This document shows positions 25,759-34,353 of a DNA stretch of 64,000 bases, piece by piece. The notes under the pieces are model-generated. The model did no database searches and was not told the DNA's origin. It saw only the letters and a list, made by a program, of their open reading frames with translations. Positions within the stretch are counted from its first letter, which is position 1. Every line of letters starts with the position of its first letter. The stretch spans positions 124,001-188,000 of the forward strand of contig OZ254168.1 in the NCBI GenBank assembly GCA_965268275.1. Reading direction: 5' to 3'. The position numbers were made by a program, and so were the translations under genes. Source of the DNA: AAA044-D11 sp965268275 (GTDB lineage: Bacteria > Actinomycetota > Actinomycetes > Nanopelagicales > Nanopelagicaceae).

Positions 25759-26827
25759 GAATTAATTCCTTAATAAATGCAGTTAGAAGTTTTACTCGCG
25801 ACGGGATTGAAGAGAGCAAGATTTGTTCGTGAGGTGCGTGAGCGCCATCGCCAACTGCGCCAAGGCCATCTAATACGCGTGCTCCTGCAGCTGCGGCGAA
25901 GTTTCCATCACTAGCGCCGCCCACGGATGCTTGCCCCACTGGTTCCATGCCGATTTCACTTGCCACCTTCTCTAAAATTTCATAAAGCTCGGTTGTCGAA
26001 GAAGATTCGAGCGGTGGCCGATTTATTCCACCTGCTATTTCAATCTTTGCTTCTGGGTGTATAGCTGAAAGTTTCTTAATTGCATTATCAACACGAATTA
26101 GCTCTGCGGCAGAGAAAGAACGAATATCGACATCAAGAGTTGCTAGTGCCGGAACGGTATTTGTCGTTGTGCCAGCATGCATAACTGTCGGAACAACTGT
26201 TGTTCCGAATTCTGGATTTGCTAGCTTTGCGACTTCAATAACTATGGTGGCAATTTCAGTAGTTGCGTTGATACCTTTTTCTGGTTCGAGACCAGCATGC
26301 GAAGCACGGCCATGCAGTGCAATCTGATACATCGATGTGCCTTTTCGACCAGTTTTTGCCTTGCCATTAAGTGATGCTTCTAAAACTAAAACCGCGCTTG
26401 CGCTTTTTGAAACTCGTTCGATTAGCGCCTTAGAACTCTGACTTCCAAGCTCCTCATCAGTAGTTGCAATTATTGCTACCTTTGAATCAGCGCCTGGGAT
26501 TTCTTTAACTGCATATATCGCTTGTAAAAACCCGGCCTTCATATCAAAAATTCCGGGCCCCTTTGCAATGTCGCCTGTGACATTCCAAGTCGGTAAATAT
26601 GATCCTTTAGGCCAGACCGTATCTAAGTGACCCAAGAGAACAATTTCTGGATTCTTACATCCCCACCAAAAAACTGGACGGCTATTCTCTTCAATTAATT
26701 CAGCAGCTGGTTCCAAATTCTCATTTGCAATTTTAATTGCAAGTTCTACAACTCCACGACAGGCAGCAAGATCCTCGCTTGGTGATTCAAATTCAACAAG
26801 CTTCTTCAAATCTTCAATAATTGCCAT
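25751..26827 (-). CDS. M20-family zinc metallopeptidase (carboxypeptidase G2/ArgE/DapE group)
   Basis: The 358-residue cytoplasmic enzyme has the M20 metal site: H67 and D69 in GHLDTVWPKG, D95 in GIFDMKAG, and the catalytic and metal-binding pair E125-E126 in TTDEELGS. A lid/dimerisation domain follows, with GRASHAGLEPEKGINA, and a final ligand in the DGAHAPHEQI segment. The substrate (a peptide, N-acyl amino acid or folate-like amide) cannot be told from sequence. It sits between the two helicase-related genes, overlapping one by 8 bases and 14 bases after the other, so it is probably co-transcribed, though its chemistry is unrelated. Confidence 0.88.
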   Translation of the reverse strand: MAIIEDLKKLVEFESPSEDLAACRGVVELAIKIANENLEPAAELIEENSRPVFWWGCKNPEIVLLGHLDTVWPKGSYLPTWNVTGDIAKGPGIFDMKAGFLQAIYAVKEIPGADSKVAIIATTDEELGSQSSKALIERVSKSASAVLVLEASLNGKAKTGRKGTSMYQIALHGRASHAGLEPEKGINATTEIATIVIEVAKLANPEFGTTVVPTVMHAGTTTNTVPALATLDVDIRSFSAAELIRVDNAIKKLSAIHPEAKIEIAGGINRPPLESSSTTELYEILEKVASEIGMEPVGQASVGGASDGNFAAAAGARVLDGLGAVGDGAHAPHEQILLSSIPSRVKLLTAFIKELIRD

Positions 26828-26841
26828 GGGATAAGTCTGCC

Positions 26842-28998
26842 TTACTTCGCTGGACTGACGCCGGTGATTCTCGGAATCCGAAAGCTCTGCATCTCGCCGG
26901 TTGCATGATCTCTGGCGATTAAAGTGCCTAAGGAGATAGAGATTGGATCGATAAGCCTATTGGAAACCCCACCATTTGTATCTGCGTAGCCAATGGTCAG
27001 GCTTGCTTGTTCTTCTATGTATTGATGCAATAAATCCAGAGTTTCATTTGCGGTTGTCCTAGGAACTTCACGTGGCTTATGAGAGCTTGCCTTTTCTCCA
27101 GTTCGAAGTGTGCGCACTGCTGCCTTAATAACAATTTCACTAGGTGCTGAAGATTCACTAATAATTCTTGGTGGTTTTGGTCGAGACTTTGCCCGTCGAA
27201 TTGCCGGTGCCGAAATTAAAATTCCACTTGCGTTCTCAGCAGCCGGTAAATAGTTAGCTTCGCGAAGCGTTGCAATGACATCACCAGTTTCAAAATCACA
27301 GATTAATACTTGTGGTGCTAGCTTGCGGAAGCGAAGTGATTCTAATTTCTTATCATGCAATATTTGTGTCAGCAGACCTTCATCTTCACAACGAATATAA
27401 GTCTGTGCCATACCGACTCGTAGTCGGCCATGACGCTTAGCAACATCATTAATCAGGTATTCAAGTGGTTGGGGAACGGGTGTCTTAGAAGTTTTCTTAA
27501 GGAAATCTTTTATCTGTTCGCCAGTTTGCCCATGATCTAAACCTCTTCGAATCGAACTTTCGCTGAAACGATAAACCGAAGCACCACCACGACTCTCAAT
27601 GTCTGCAATTGTTCCGATCATGTTTGCAAGTTCCACGGTCAGTGGGCCAGGTGCGATTGCACTGTTATCAGCCTGAATTAAAATGTGATCAACTGGTTTT
27701 GGCAATGCGCGCTCTACGCCCAGGTCATCGGACCCATTTAGAAATGCAACTCCAAATTCGGATAGTGCGCCTTGACCAGTAAGTCCCAACCATTCGGCTT
27801 CGCGAAGCGTCCATTCAATATATTCGGCATTAAATCTCTGTGGCATCTGCCAAGCAATAATTTCTTGTAAGTTCTTAATTACTGGATCTGATTCAAGATT
27901 TTCGGCCAAAATATTTAATGTAACTTTACGCATCGATGAAATACCAGCGCGATCAAGTTCTGGGCCAAGAGGTGCAATGTTTTTCTCGCCAGCTTTGCCC
28001 GATAAACCACTTACTCGAGAGGTTTCAAGCCACAGACTCACAAGTGCACTCCATCGCTCTTCAAGTGATCTAGACATCCAGATATCAAAGGAATTTGTAG
28101 GCAATATCTGGTCATCAGCGTCAATAACAATAAGACCACCTAGATAAAGAACTTCTGCAACAAAGGCAACACAATTTTCAGCGATTCCAAGGTGGTCAGC
28201 GCTCCGTTTTAAATCTCTGATTCCAAGCCCGCCAGAACGCAATGCAATCGGCGGCTCGTCTGACCAATGATGTGCAAGCTCTTCACACCACCGTAGAAAG
28301 TTTGAAATGTTTGCAATCGCAGCACGATCTACATCTTTCTGTTTACGCGCAGTGCCAACGAACTTGCTGGCTGTTGGCGAGTATTCCTTGAAGACTTTTC
28401 CGCCGCGTAAATGCATTCCAACTTCTCGAGGCAAGACAACTGTTTTTGAATCCATAACAACCAAATAATCGTGCTCTAGCAACCAGCCAATAGATTTTCC
28501 AGGACTTTTTATATTTCCCACTTGTCCGCGAGGAGGTCCCCAAGTTAAGCGCTCGAGAACTGCAGCCGAATCATCCGGAAGATCCTTCAGGGCTTTGAAA
28601 TCTATTTTCTTCAATGAACGAGGTCCAAGGCCAGCTGGTTCGTCGCCAATTAACTGGCCCAAGTTTCCTGGCAATCTAAATTTAGTGCCGTCCTTATAAA
28701 CAAGGGCTGCGGCCCAGAGTCGCAATAATTCTTCTCCGGCTTCTGGCACGGAAACTGAAAGTAGCTCTGATTTAGAAAATGGTTGATTTAAAGTGCTAGC
28801 AGATGTTAAAACTTCTAATTGAAACTTGTTTAGTGATTCAAGGGCGCGCATCAAACTAGGTGTTGAATTTGCGCGAGCAGATAGCGCAGATAAATCGGTT
28901 GGCACCGGAGAAAGTAAATCTGGACGCACCTCAAATAGCTGTGCGATTGCTTCATCGCTGCGGGCACGCAATTCATCGGCAAAAGAGTTAACAGACAT
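26842..28998 (-). CDS. helicase-associated protein (Rv0862c-like, XPB partner)
   Basis: The 718-residue protein lacks Walker motifs and has the character of the actinobacterial helicase-associated family (Rv0862c) encoded beside XPB: an N-terminal all-helical part beginning VNSFADELRARSDEAIAQLF, then a winged-helix-like middle and a C-terminal segment LTIGYADTNGGVSNRLIDPI resembling a WYL-type beta domain. Function is unknown; an accessory or regulatory role to XPB is inferred from neighbourhood. A minus-strand TAAAGT begins 15 bases before the ATG at 28998, suggesting a very short leader. It probably heads the operon with the M20 peptidase and XPB. Confidence 0.75.
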   Translation of the reverse strand: MSVNSFADELRARSDEAIAQLFEVRPDLLSPVPTDLSALSARANSTPSLMRALESLNKFQLEVLTSASTLNQPFSKSELLSVSVPEAGEELLRLWAAALVYKDGTKFRLPGNLGQLIGDEPAGLGPRSLKKIDFKALKDLPDDSAAVLERLTWGPPRGQVGNIKSPGKSIGWLLEHDYLVVMDSKTVVLPREVGMHLRGGKVFKEYSPTASKFVGTARKQKDVDRAAIANISNFLRWCEELAHHWSDEPPIALRSGGLGIRDLKRSADHLGIAENCVAFVAEVLYLGGLIVIDADDQILPTNSFDIWMSRSLEERWSALVSLWLETSRVSGLSGKAGEKNIAPLGPELDRAGISSMRKVTLNILAENLESDPVIKNLQEIIAWQMPQRFNAEYIEWTLREAEWLGLTGQGALSEFGVAFLNGSDDLGVERALPKPVDHILIQADNSAIAPGPLTVELANMIGTIADIESRGGASVYRFSESSIRRGLDHGQTGEQIKDFLKKTSKTPVPQPLEYLINDVAKRHGRLRVGMAQTYIRCEDEGLLTQILHDKKLESLRFRKLAPQVLICDFETGDVIATLREANYLPAAENASGILISAPAIRRAKSRPKPPRIISESSAPSEIVIKAAVRTLRTGEKASSHKPREVPRTTANETLDLLHQYIEEQASLTIGYADTNGGVSNRLIDPISISLGTLIARDHATGEMQSFRIPRITGVSPAK

Positions 28999-29027
28999 AA
29001 GTGTCCTACTTTACCGAGTTTTAGAAG

Positions 29028-29798
29028 CTACCTCGACCGAAATCTTCTAGGGGATAAGTAAGTTGAAGCTGCTGCAAATCTTGCAAGAAGCGGTCCGAAT
29101 AACGCTTTAACCGCCCGCGCTCGCCTGAAGTCATGAATCGGCCAGTTATCGCGGATTGCACGAATTTGTAGCAAGGTATCTGGGTTTATTGCCGCTGGAT
29201 TTCCGACCGCAGTTAAAAGTGGAAAATCATTGTGACTATCGGAATAAGCATAAGAATTTGCAAGATCGATACCAGTAGTTTCAGCCAATTCTCTAACTGC
29301 AACAGCTTTCTGAGTTCCGTGCAATAAAAGTCCATTCATCTTTCCGGTGTAAACCCCATCAATCACTTCAGCCTTAGTTCCAAGTGCGCCCGTAAAACCT
29401 AATCGCTTTGCAATCAAAACAGCCATATCTTGTGGAGCCGCAGTAACTAACCAGACCTCTTCGCCATTTGCTAAATGTTGATTCGCAATTTCAATAGTTC
29501 CTTGCCAGAGTGCTGGCGATACGAATTCATCATAAATCTCTGAACCAATGGCTTCGATCTCTTTAACACCGTGGCCACCAATAAAATCTGTTGCTGCATT
29601 TTGAAATTTCTTTATCTCTTCTGGATTCTCAGCACCCGTTAAGCGATATCTTAGATTTGCCAGAACGAAGGCCGAAATATCACGCTTACTAAAGAAACCT
29701 CTCTGATACATACCGCGCCCGAGAAAGAAGATAGTTGACCCGCGAATTATTGTGTTATCGACGTCAAAGAAGGCAACTCGTTTGCCAGGATTCGTCAT
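29028..29798 (-). CDS. HAD-IB family phosphatase (SerB1/CicA-like)
   Basis: The 256-residue protein has the HAD motif I FFDVDNT (nucleophile D12 and D14), a helical cap, motif II LVTAAPQD, and motif III/IV around SYAYSDSHNDFPLL. It belongs to the HAD-IB group that includes phosphoserine phosphatase-like proteins such as SerB1 (Rv0505c); the true substrate is uncertain. A minus-strand TAAGGT lies exactly 12 bases before its ATG. It is divergent from the histidine phosphatase gene across only 34 bases. Confidence 0.85.
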   Translation of the reverse strand: MTNPGKRVAFFDVDNTIIRGSTIFFLGRGMYQRGFFSKRDISAFVLANLRYRLTGAENPEEIKKFQNAATDFIGGHGVKEIEAIGSEIYDEFVSPALWQGTIEIANQHLANGEEVWLVTAAPQDMAVLIAKRLGFTGALGTKAEVIDGVYTGKMNGLLLHGTQKAVAVRELAETTGIDLANSYAYSDSHNDFPLLTAVGNPAAINPDTLLQIRAIRDNWPIHDFRRARAVKALFGPLLARFAAASTYLSPRRFRSR

Positions 29799-29804
29799 AA
29801 CCCA

Positions 29805-29810
29805 ACCTTA
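29805..29810 (-). promoter_or_regulatory. -10 element of the HAD-IB phosphatase gene
   Basis: TAAGGT on the minus strand has its first T 12 bases before the ATG at 29798. It shares the 34-base gap with the plus-strand TATGAT of the next gene. Confidence 0.45.
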
Positions 29811-29820
29811 GCGTTCAAGT

Positions 29821-29826
29821 TATGAT
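29821..29826 (+). promoter_or_regulatory. -10 element of the histidine phosphatase / cytochrome c maturation operon
   Basis: TATGAT, close to the TATAAT consensus, has its first T 12 bases before ATG 29833. No ribosome site is present, so the operon mRNA is probably leaderless at its first gene. Confidence 0.55.
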
Positions 29827-29832
29827 TGCCTC

Positions 29833-30453
29833 ATGACACGAGCAATTCACGTCCTGAGACATGGAGAGGTTGAGAATCCGGAGAAAATTCTTTATGGACG
29901 TCAACCGGGTTGGCGACTTTCAACTCGCGGTCAAGAAATGGCGCAAGTAGTTGCAGACTGGAGTTCCAAATTAGATCTTGGGGCGATACATGCTTCTCCA
30001 CTTCAAAGAGCACAAGAAACCGCAGCCCCGATAGCAGCTAAACATAAATTACAGATTAAAACTGATGAGAATTTAATTGAAGCTGCAAATATTTTTGAAG
30101 GAAAGAAATTTGAATTAGGAAGTGGCGTGCTTAGACATCCATCATCATGGTGGCATCTTCGCAATCCAGCAAAACCTTCATGGGGCGAGCCATACACCGA
30201 ACAGATTGAACGGATGCTTGCTGCAGTCTTTGCCGCGCGCGATGCCGCAAATGGAAAAGATGCACTTGTTGTTTCGCATCAATTGCCAATTTGGATTCTG
30301 CGCTCTGCCGTAGAAGGACGAAGACTTTTGCATGACCCAAGAAAGCGAATCTGCACTCTCGCTTCTGTCACCTCTCTACATTTAGATGACGACGGAATGA
30401 TTAATGGAGTTTCATACTCCGAACCGGCTAAGCATTTGTTGCCAACGAAATGA
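29833..30453 (+). CDS. histidine phosphatase superfamily protein (phosphoglycerate mutase-like)
   Basis: The 206-residue protein has the phosphohistidine motif LRHGE (R9, H10, G11), the GRQPGWRLSTRGQEMA segment, and a second catalytic His in VVSHQLPIWIL. It is the homologue of Rv0525, which in M. tuberculosis also precedes the thioredoxin-like, ccdA, resB and ccsA genes. The substrate is unknown and mutase activity should not be assumed. It overlaps the next gene by ATGA and is probably the first gene of the operon. Confidence 0.88.
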   Translation: MTRAIHVLRHGEVENPEKILYGRQPGWRLSTRGQEMAQVVADWSSKLDLGAIHASPLQRAQETAAPIAAKHKLQIKTDENLIEAANIFEGKKFELGSGVLRHPSSWWHLRNPAKPSWGEPYTEQIERMLAAVFAARDAANGKDALVVSHQLPIWILRSAVEGRRLLHDPRKRICTLASVTSLHLDDDGMINGVSYSEPAKHLLPTK

Positions 30454-30998
30454 AATTAATTTTTGCGCTTGTAACTGTTTTTGCTTTAACTTCTTGTTCT
30501 ACTGGCGGAACTTCGACCAATAGCGAGAGCGCATATATTTCTGGCGATGGATCTGCAATTGTTTTAAATAAATCAGAGCGAGTTAAAGCCCCTCAAATCT
30601 CTGGTGAAACTCTTGACGGTGGTAATTTTATTTCAGAGCGTGGAGTAATCACTGTAGTTAATGTCTGGGCTTCATGGTGCTCACCTTGCAGAGCCGAAGC
30701 ACCAACCCTCGAAGAATTTGCTAAGAAGAATCCGAACATTCAATTTGTTGGAATTTTGACTAGAGATAACCCAACTTCGGCTCAGAGTTTTGTAGAACGA
30801 TTTGGGCTTACATATCCAACTATTATTGATGATGCTGTAATTGCTAGTTTCCGAGGATCACTTCCGGCCAATGCAATCCCAACCACAATAGTGATTGATA
30901 AAAATGGTCGAGTGGCTGCAAGAATTAGTGGCCAGGTAACAGTTGCCACCATGAGAGATGTGTTAGAAAAAGTTTCAGGAAGTGCAGTAAATGTTTGA
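30450..30998 (+). CDS. thioredoxin-like lipoprotein, TlpA/ResA type
   Basis: The 182-residue product has a lipoprotein signal peptide with lipobox LTSC (lipid on C16) and an exported thioredoxin fold with CSPC at C77-C80 in NVWASWCSPCRAEAP, plus the cis-Pro region NAIPTTIVID. As in ResA, it is expected to reduce apocytochrome c haem-binding cysteines outside the membrane, taking electrons from CcdA. It overlaps the histidine phosphatase gene (4 bases) and ccdA (8 bases). Confidence 0.92.
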   Translation: MKLIFALVTVFALTSCSTGGTSTNSESAYISGDGSAIVLNKSERVKAPQISGETLDGGNFISERGVITVVNVWASWCSPCRAEAPTLEEFAKKNPNIQFVGILTRDNPTSAQSFVERFGLTYPTIIDDAVIASFRGSLPANAIPTTIVIDKNGRVAARISGQVTVATMRDVLEKVSGSAVNV

Positions 30999-31722
30999 TT
31001 TCTTCGTAGATATTATTTTTGATGGCAATCTATTAATAGCTTCAGCAGTTGCAATTATCGCTGGTCTTATTTCATTTGCCTCACCTTGCGTGCTGCCACT
31101 TGTCCCTGGCTATCTGTCTTATGCAGCCGGCATGACAGAAGTAAGAAGCAGAGGACGCGCAGCCCTTGGTTCGATTCTCTTTGTCTTAGGTTTCTCAATT
31201 CTCTTTATTTCCTATGGCGCAATATTCGGCTCACTCGGATCAAAGATTTCAAGTAATTCCACTTCAATTACCGTCGTTCTAGGACTGCTTACTATTGCAA
31301 TGGGAATAATCTTTTTATTCAATCAGAAGTTCTATCGCTCCTTCAAGCCGGTCTGGAAAGTTCGTGCCGGGCTTGCTGGTGCGCCGGTTCTAGGTTTCTT
31401 GTTTGGCGTTGGGTGGACGCCATGCATCGGCCCAACACTTGCCGCAGTGCAAACACTTTCATTTCAGGAATCGAGCGCGCTTCGCGGTGCAATCTTAAGT
31501 TTTGCTTACTGCTTCGGTCTTGGTTTCCCATTCATACTTGTTGGCATATTTTTTGATAAATCTGAACGACTTAGAAAATTTATTTCTCGACATGGAAATT
31601 ATCTAACTTTAATCGGCGGCATCTTCTTAATTTTGATCGGAATTTTACAAGTCACAGGTTTATGGGCAGATGCGATGAATTCACTTCGCGGTTATATTTC
31701 AGATTTTGCGGTAGTGGTTTAA
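30991..31722 (+). CDS. ccdA: cytochrome c biogenesis protein CcdA
   Basis: CcdA carries reducing power from cytoplasmic thioredoxin across the membrane to the TlpA/ResA-like protein. The 243-residue, six-helix protein has the two redox cysteines C33 (ISFASPCVLPLVPGYLSY) and C145 (GVGWTPCIGPTL) in their typical proline-rich settings. It overlaps the preceding gene by 8 bases and abuts resB with no gap. Confidence 0.95.
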   Translation: MFDFFVDIIFDGNLLIASAVAIIAGLISFASPCVLPLVPGYLSYAAGMTEVRSRGRAALGSILFVLGFSILFISYGAIFGSLGSKISSNSTSITVVLGLLTIAMGIIFLFNQKFYRSFKPVWKVRAGLAGAPVLGFLFGVGWTPCIGPTLAAVQTLSFQESSALRGAILSFAYCFGLGFPFILVGIFFDKSERLRKFISRHGNYLTLIGGIFLILIGILQVTGLWADAMNSLRGYISDFAVVV

Positions 31723-33180
31723 ATGACTACAAGTATTGAACTAGATGCTCGTTCTTCATTTAGGTGGTTGTGGCGGCAACTTACAAGCATGCGCACCGCT
31801 CTTATTTTGCTCCTGCTGTTGGGTGTCGCTGCGATACCAGGATCGCTATTTCCGCAGCGAACTCAGAATCCACTTGCAGTAAGTGATTATTTCAAGAGCA
31901 ATCCTGGGACCGCTAAATTTCTTGATCAGCTGCAAATGTTTGATGTTTACAGCTCGCCCTGGTTTAGCGCTATCTACATTCTGCTCTTTATTTCGTTAAT
32001 CGGATGCGTTCTACCAAGATCTTTTGAACATCTAAAAGGAATTCGGGCAGAGCCTTCACTCACCCCAAAGAATTTAAATCGTATGGAGTTTCACACCGAA
32101 GTTGCCGAGGGCAGCCTCGATAGCGCCGAAGCTTGGTTACGCAAGAACCGTTTCCGAATTAGAAGAGATGAAAACTCAATTTCAGCAGAGAAAGGTTTCA
32201 TGCGCGAAACCGGAAACTTGCTATTTCACTTATCACTTATTTTGGTTTTAGTCGGAGTTGCCTTGGGATCCTTTTACGGAATGCGCGGCGATGCAATTAT
32301 CAATGTCGGCGAACGATTCATGAATACTCCAACTTCTTATGATGTGATTTCATACGGAAAATTACAATCGGGTAAAAACCTCACGCCATTTTCGGTGACT
32401 GCAACAGATTTCAAAGCAACTTATGATTTAGTAACCGGTTCTCCAAGTGACTACAAACTCTCGGTAAATATCGCGAACCCAGTTGGCACTAAAGAGGAAC
32501 CTCGAATTGTGAAGGTCAACTCACCACTGACATTTGGAAATACCAAAGTTTATTTGCAGGCAAATGGCTATTCACCACTTGTGACGATTCGAGATAAGAC
32601 TGGTGAAATTAAATATCAAGGCGCGGTTATTTTCTTGCCGCAAGATGGCAACTTAACTTCTATCGGCGCAATTAAGGTTCCAGATATGCAGCCACAAATC
32701 GGCTTCGTTGGATCCTTTGTCCCTACTTATGCCAGAACACCCGAGCGCGGTTCATTCTCTTCTTATCCAGAAGTCTTAGATCCGCGGTTATTAGTTTCTA
32801 TTTGGACTGGTGATCTTGGATTAGATTCCGGGATTCCACAGTCTGTTTATCGCTTAGACACAAGTGAGATGAAGCGAATCGGATTGAAAACTCTAAAGTT
32901 AAATGAGACCCATGATTTTGGTGACGGTTCAATCACATTCGAAGGTTGGACGCCATGGGTCAACCTGCAAATAGTTAAAGACCCGGGCAAGATATACGCA
33001 TTGCTTGGTTCCATCTTTGCAATTCTTGGTCTGCTGATGTCGCTCTTCACAAGATCTCGGCGCATTTGGATTAAAGATGTTCCAGATAATTCCGGTGTCG
33101 AAGTTGCCGGACTTGCAAAGAATGCAGCGCCAGGTCTTGAAACTGAAATTGCATCACTTGTTAAGAAGATGAAAGGATAG
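31723..33180 (+). CDS. resB: cytochrome c biogenesis protein ResB
   Basis: ResB is part of the ResB-CcsA haem transport and ligation complex (system II). The 485-residue protein has membrane helices near residues 25-45, 80-100 and 165-190, a large extracytoplasmic domain, and a last helix near 425-445. The opening FRWLWRQLTSMRTALILLLL and GSLFPQR segments are typical. It abuts ccdA and is four bases before ccsA. Confidence 0.94.
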   Translation: MTTSIELDARSSFRWLWRQLTSMRTALILLLLLGVAAIPGSLFPQRTQNPLAVSDYFKSNPGTAKFLDQLQMFDVYSSPWFSAIYILLFISLIGCVLPRSFEHLKGIRAEPSLTPKNLNRMEFHTEVAEGSLDSAEAWLRKNRFRIRRDENSISAEKGFMRETGNLLFHLSLILVLVGVALGSFYGMRGDAIINVGERFMNTPTSYDVISYGKLQSGKNLTPFSVTATDFKATYDLVTGSPSDYKLSVNIANPVGTKEEPRIVKVNSPLTFGNTKVYLQANGYSPLVTIRDKTGEIKYQGAVIFLPQDGNLTSIGAIKVPDMQPQIGFVGSFVPTYARTPERGSFSSYPEVLDPRLLVSIWTGDLGLDSGIPQSVYRLDTSEMKRIGLKTLKLNETHDFGDGSITFEGWTPWVNLQIVKDPGKIYALLGSIFAILGLLMSLFTRSRRIWIKDVPDNSGVEVAGLAKNAAPGLETEIASLVKKMKG

Positions 33181-33184
33181 GCAT

Positions 33185-34075
33185 GTGAATTCTTCAGATT
33201 ATGCATATCTATCTAACTACGGCATTTACACGGCGATGGCATTATTCACAGTTGCCTTTATTGCCCATGCAATGGATGTCGCATTTTCGGTTCGCAATCT
33301 AGAAGAGAAAACTAAGTTGGATTTCACGCGCACCAAACGCATTGGGGATCTAGGAACGATAATGATCGTTCTCGCTTTTATCGCGCTATTTCTTGCTGTT
33401 CTTTTCCGCGGAATTTCGGCAGAGCGAGTTCCTTGGGGCAATATGTATGAATTTTCCATTACCGGTGCTCTCGCATTTACTGGTGCTTATCTTTATGCAC
33501 TTTGGAAATATAAAATTAAATGGCTCGGTCTTCCGGTATCGATTGCAGTACTCTTAACGCTAGGAACCGCGATTACAATTCTTTATCGTCCAAGCGCACC
33601 ACTGGTTCCCGCTCTTAAGTCAACCTGGTTAGTTATTCACGTATCTGCCGCAATTATTTCTGGCGGAGTCTTCTTGCTCGCAAATTGCATTGCAGCGACC
33701 TATTTGATTCTAGATAGATATGAGAGCAAAGGCGGTCGTCCCGTTTGGGCGCTGAAGCTGCCAGCACTTGAAACTCTTGATCAACTTTCTTATCGACTTG
33801 TTGCATTTGTTTTTCCACTTTGGACGTTTTCAGTTATTGCCGGAGCAATCTGGGCCGAAGCAGCTTGGGGACGATATTGGGGATGGGATCCAAAAGAGAC
33901 CTGGGCATTTATTACTTGGGTTGCCTATGCCGCTTATCTACATGCGCGGGTAACAGTTGGATGGCGTGGTCGAAAAGCTGCTTGGTTATGTTTATTTGCC
34001 GGCTCAACGTTCTTATTTAATTATGTATATATAAATATTTGGGGAAGTGGCAAGCACACTTACAGCGGGCTGTAG
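33185..34075 (+). CDS. ccsA: cytochrome c biogenesis protein CcsA (CcsB)
   Basis: CcsA is the haem-handling partner of ResB. The 296-residue polytopic protein has the tryptophan-rich haem motif in WGRYWGWDPKETWAFITW near the C-terminus, with conserved histidines in flanking helices and the ending YINIWGSGKHTYSGL. GTG 33185 is preceded by AAAGGA; an ATG two bases earlier runs straight into a stop. It ends the cytochrome c maturation operon. Confidence 0.95.
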   Translation: MNSSDYAYLSNYGIYTAMALFTVAFIAHAMDVAFSVRNLEEKTKLDFTRTKRIGDLGTIMIVLAFIALFLAVLFRGISAERVPWGNMYEFSITGALAFTGAYLYALWKYKIKWLGLPVSIAVLLTLGTAITILYRPSAPLVPALKSTWLVIHVSAAIISGGVFLLANCIAATYLILDRYESKGGRPVWALKLPALETLDQLSYRLVAFVFPLWTFSVIAGAIWAEAAWGRYWGWDPKETWAFITWVAYAAYLHARVTVGWRGRKAAWLCLFAGSTFLFNYVYINIWGSGKHTYSGL

Positions 34076-34089
34076 GTAACTAGCGGACT

Positions 34090-34344
34090 TTAAAGCTTAC
34101 GTAAGAAATCTGGATCGTCATCTGGTGGAATGATTTTTCCACGTCCGCCGCGTCCAGGTCCTCGATTGCGCTTAGGTTTTCCAATTAAGAACCAGCAAAT
34201 TGCACCTATTGATGAAAATAAAAATATGATTAATAGCCAGGCCCATTTAGGTAATTTACGAACTTCTTCTTGTGGGGTTCGAGCGCAGTCAAAGAAAGCA
34301 TAAAAAGTAAGAGCTAGTAAGGCGATGGTAATCAGAAGGCGCAT
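34090..34344 (-). CDS. PLDc_N-domain small membrane protein
   Basis: The 84-residue protein has two membrane helices (about 3-18 and 37-55) around FDCARTPQEEVRKLPKWAW, the signature of the PLDc_N (cardiolipin synthase N-terminal-like) family, and a basic Gly/Arg-rich tail. It has no catalytic domain, so its role is unknown. It lies 9 bases after menA on the same strand and is probably co-transcribed with menE and menA. Confidence 0.85.
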   Translation of the reverse strand: MRLLITIALLALTFYAFFDCARTPQEEVRKLPKWAWLLIIFLFSSIGAICWFLIGKPKRNRGPGRGGRGKIIPPDDDPDFLRKL

Positions 34345-34353
34345 GGGAAGAGT

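Noticed and set aside
27257..27808. Two copies of the 12-base palindrome GCTTCGCGAAGC (27257-27268 and 27797-27808)
   Set aside because: Both are codons for the same Leu-Arg-Glu-Ala run in the helicase-associated protein, so coding explains them.
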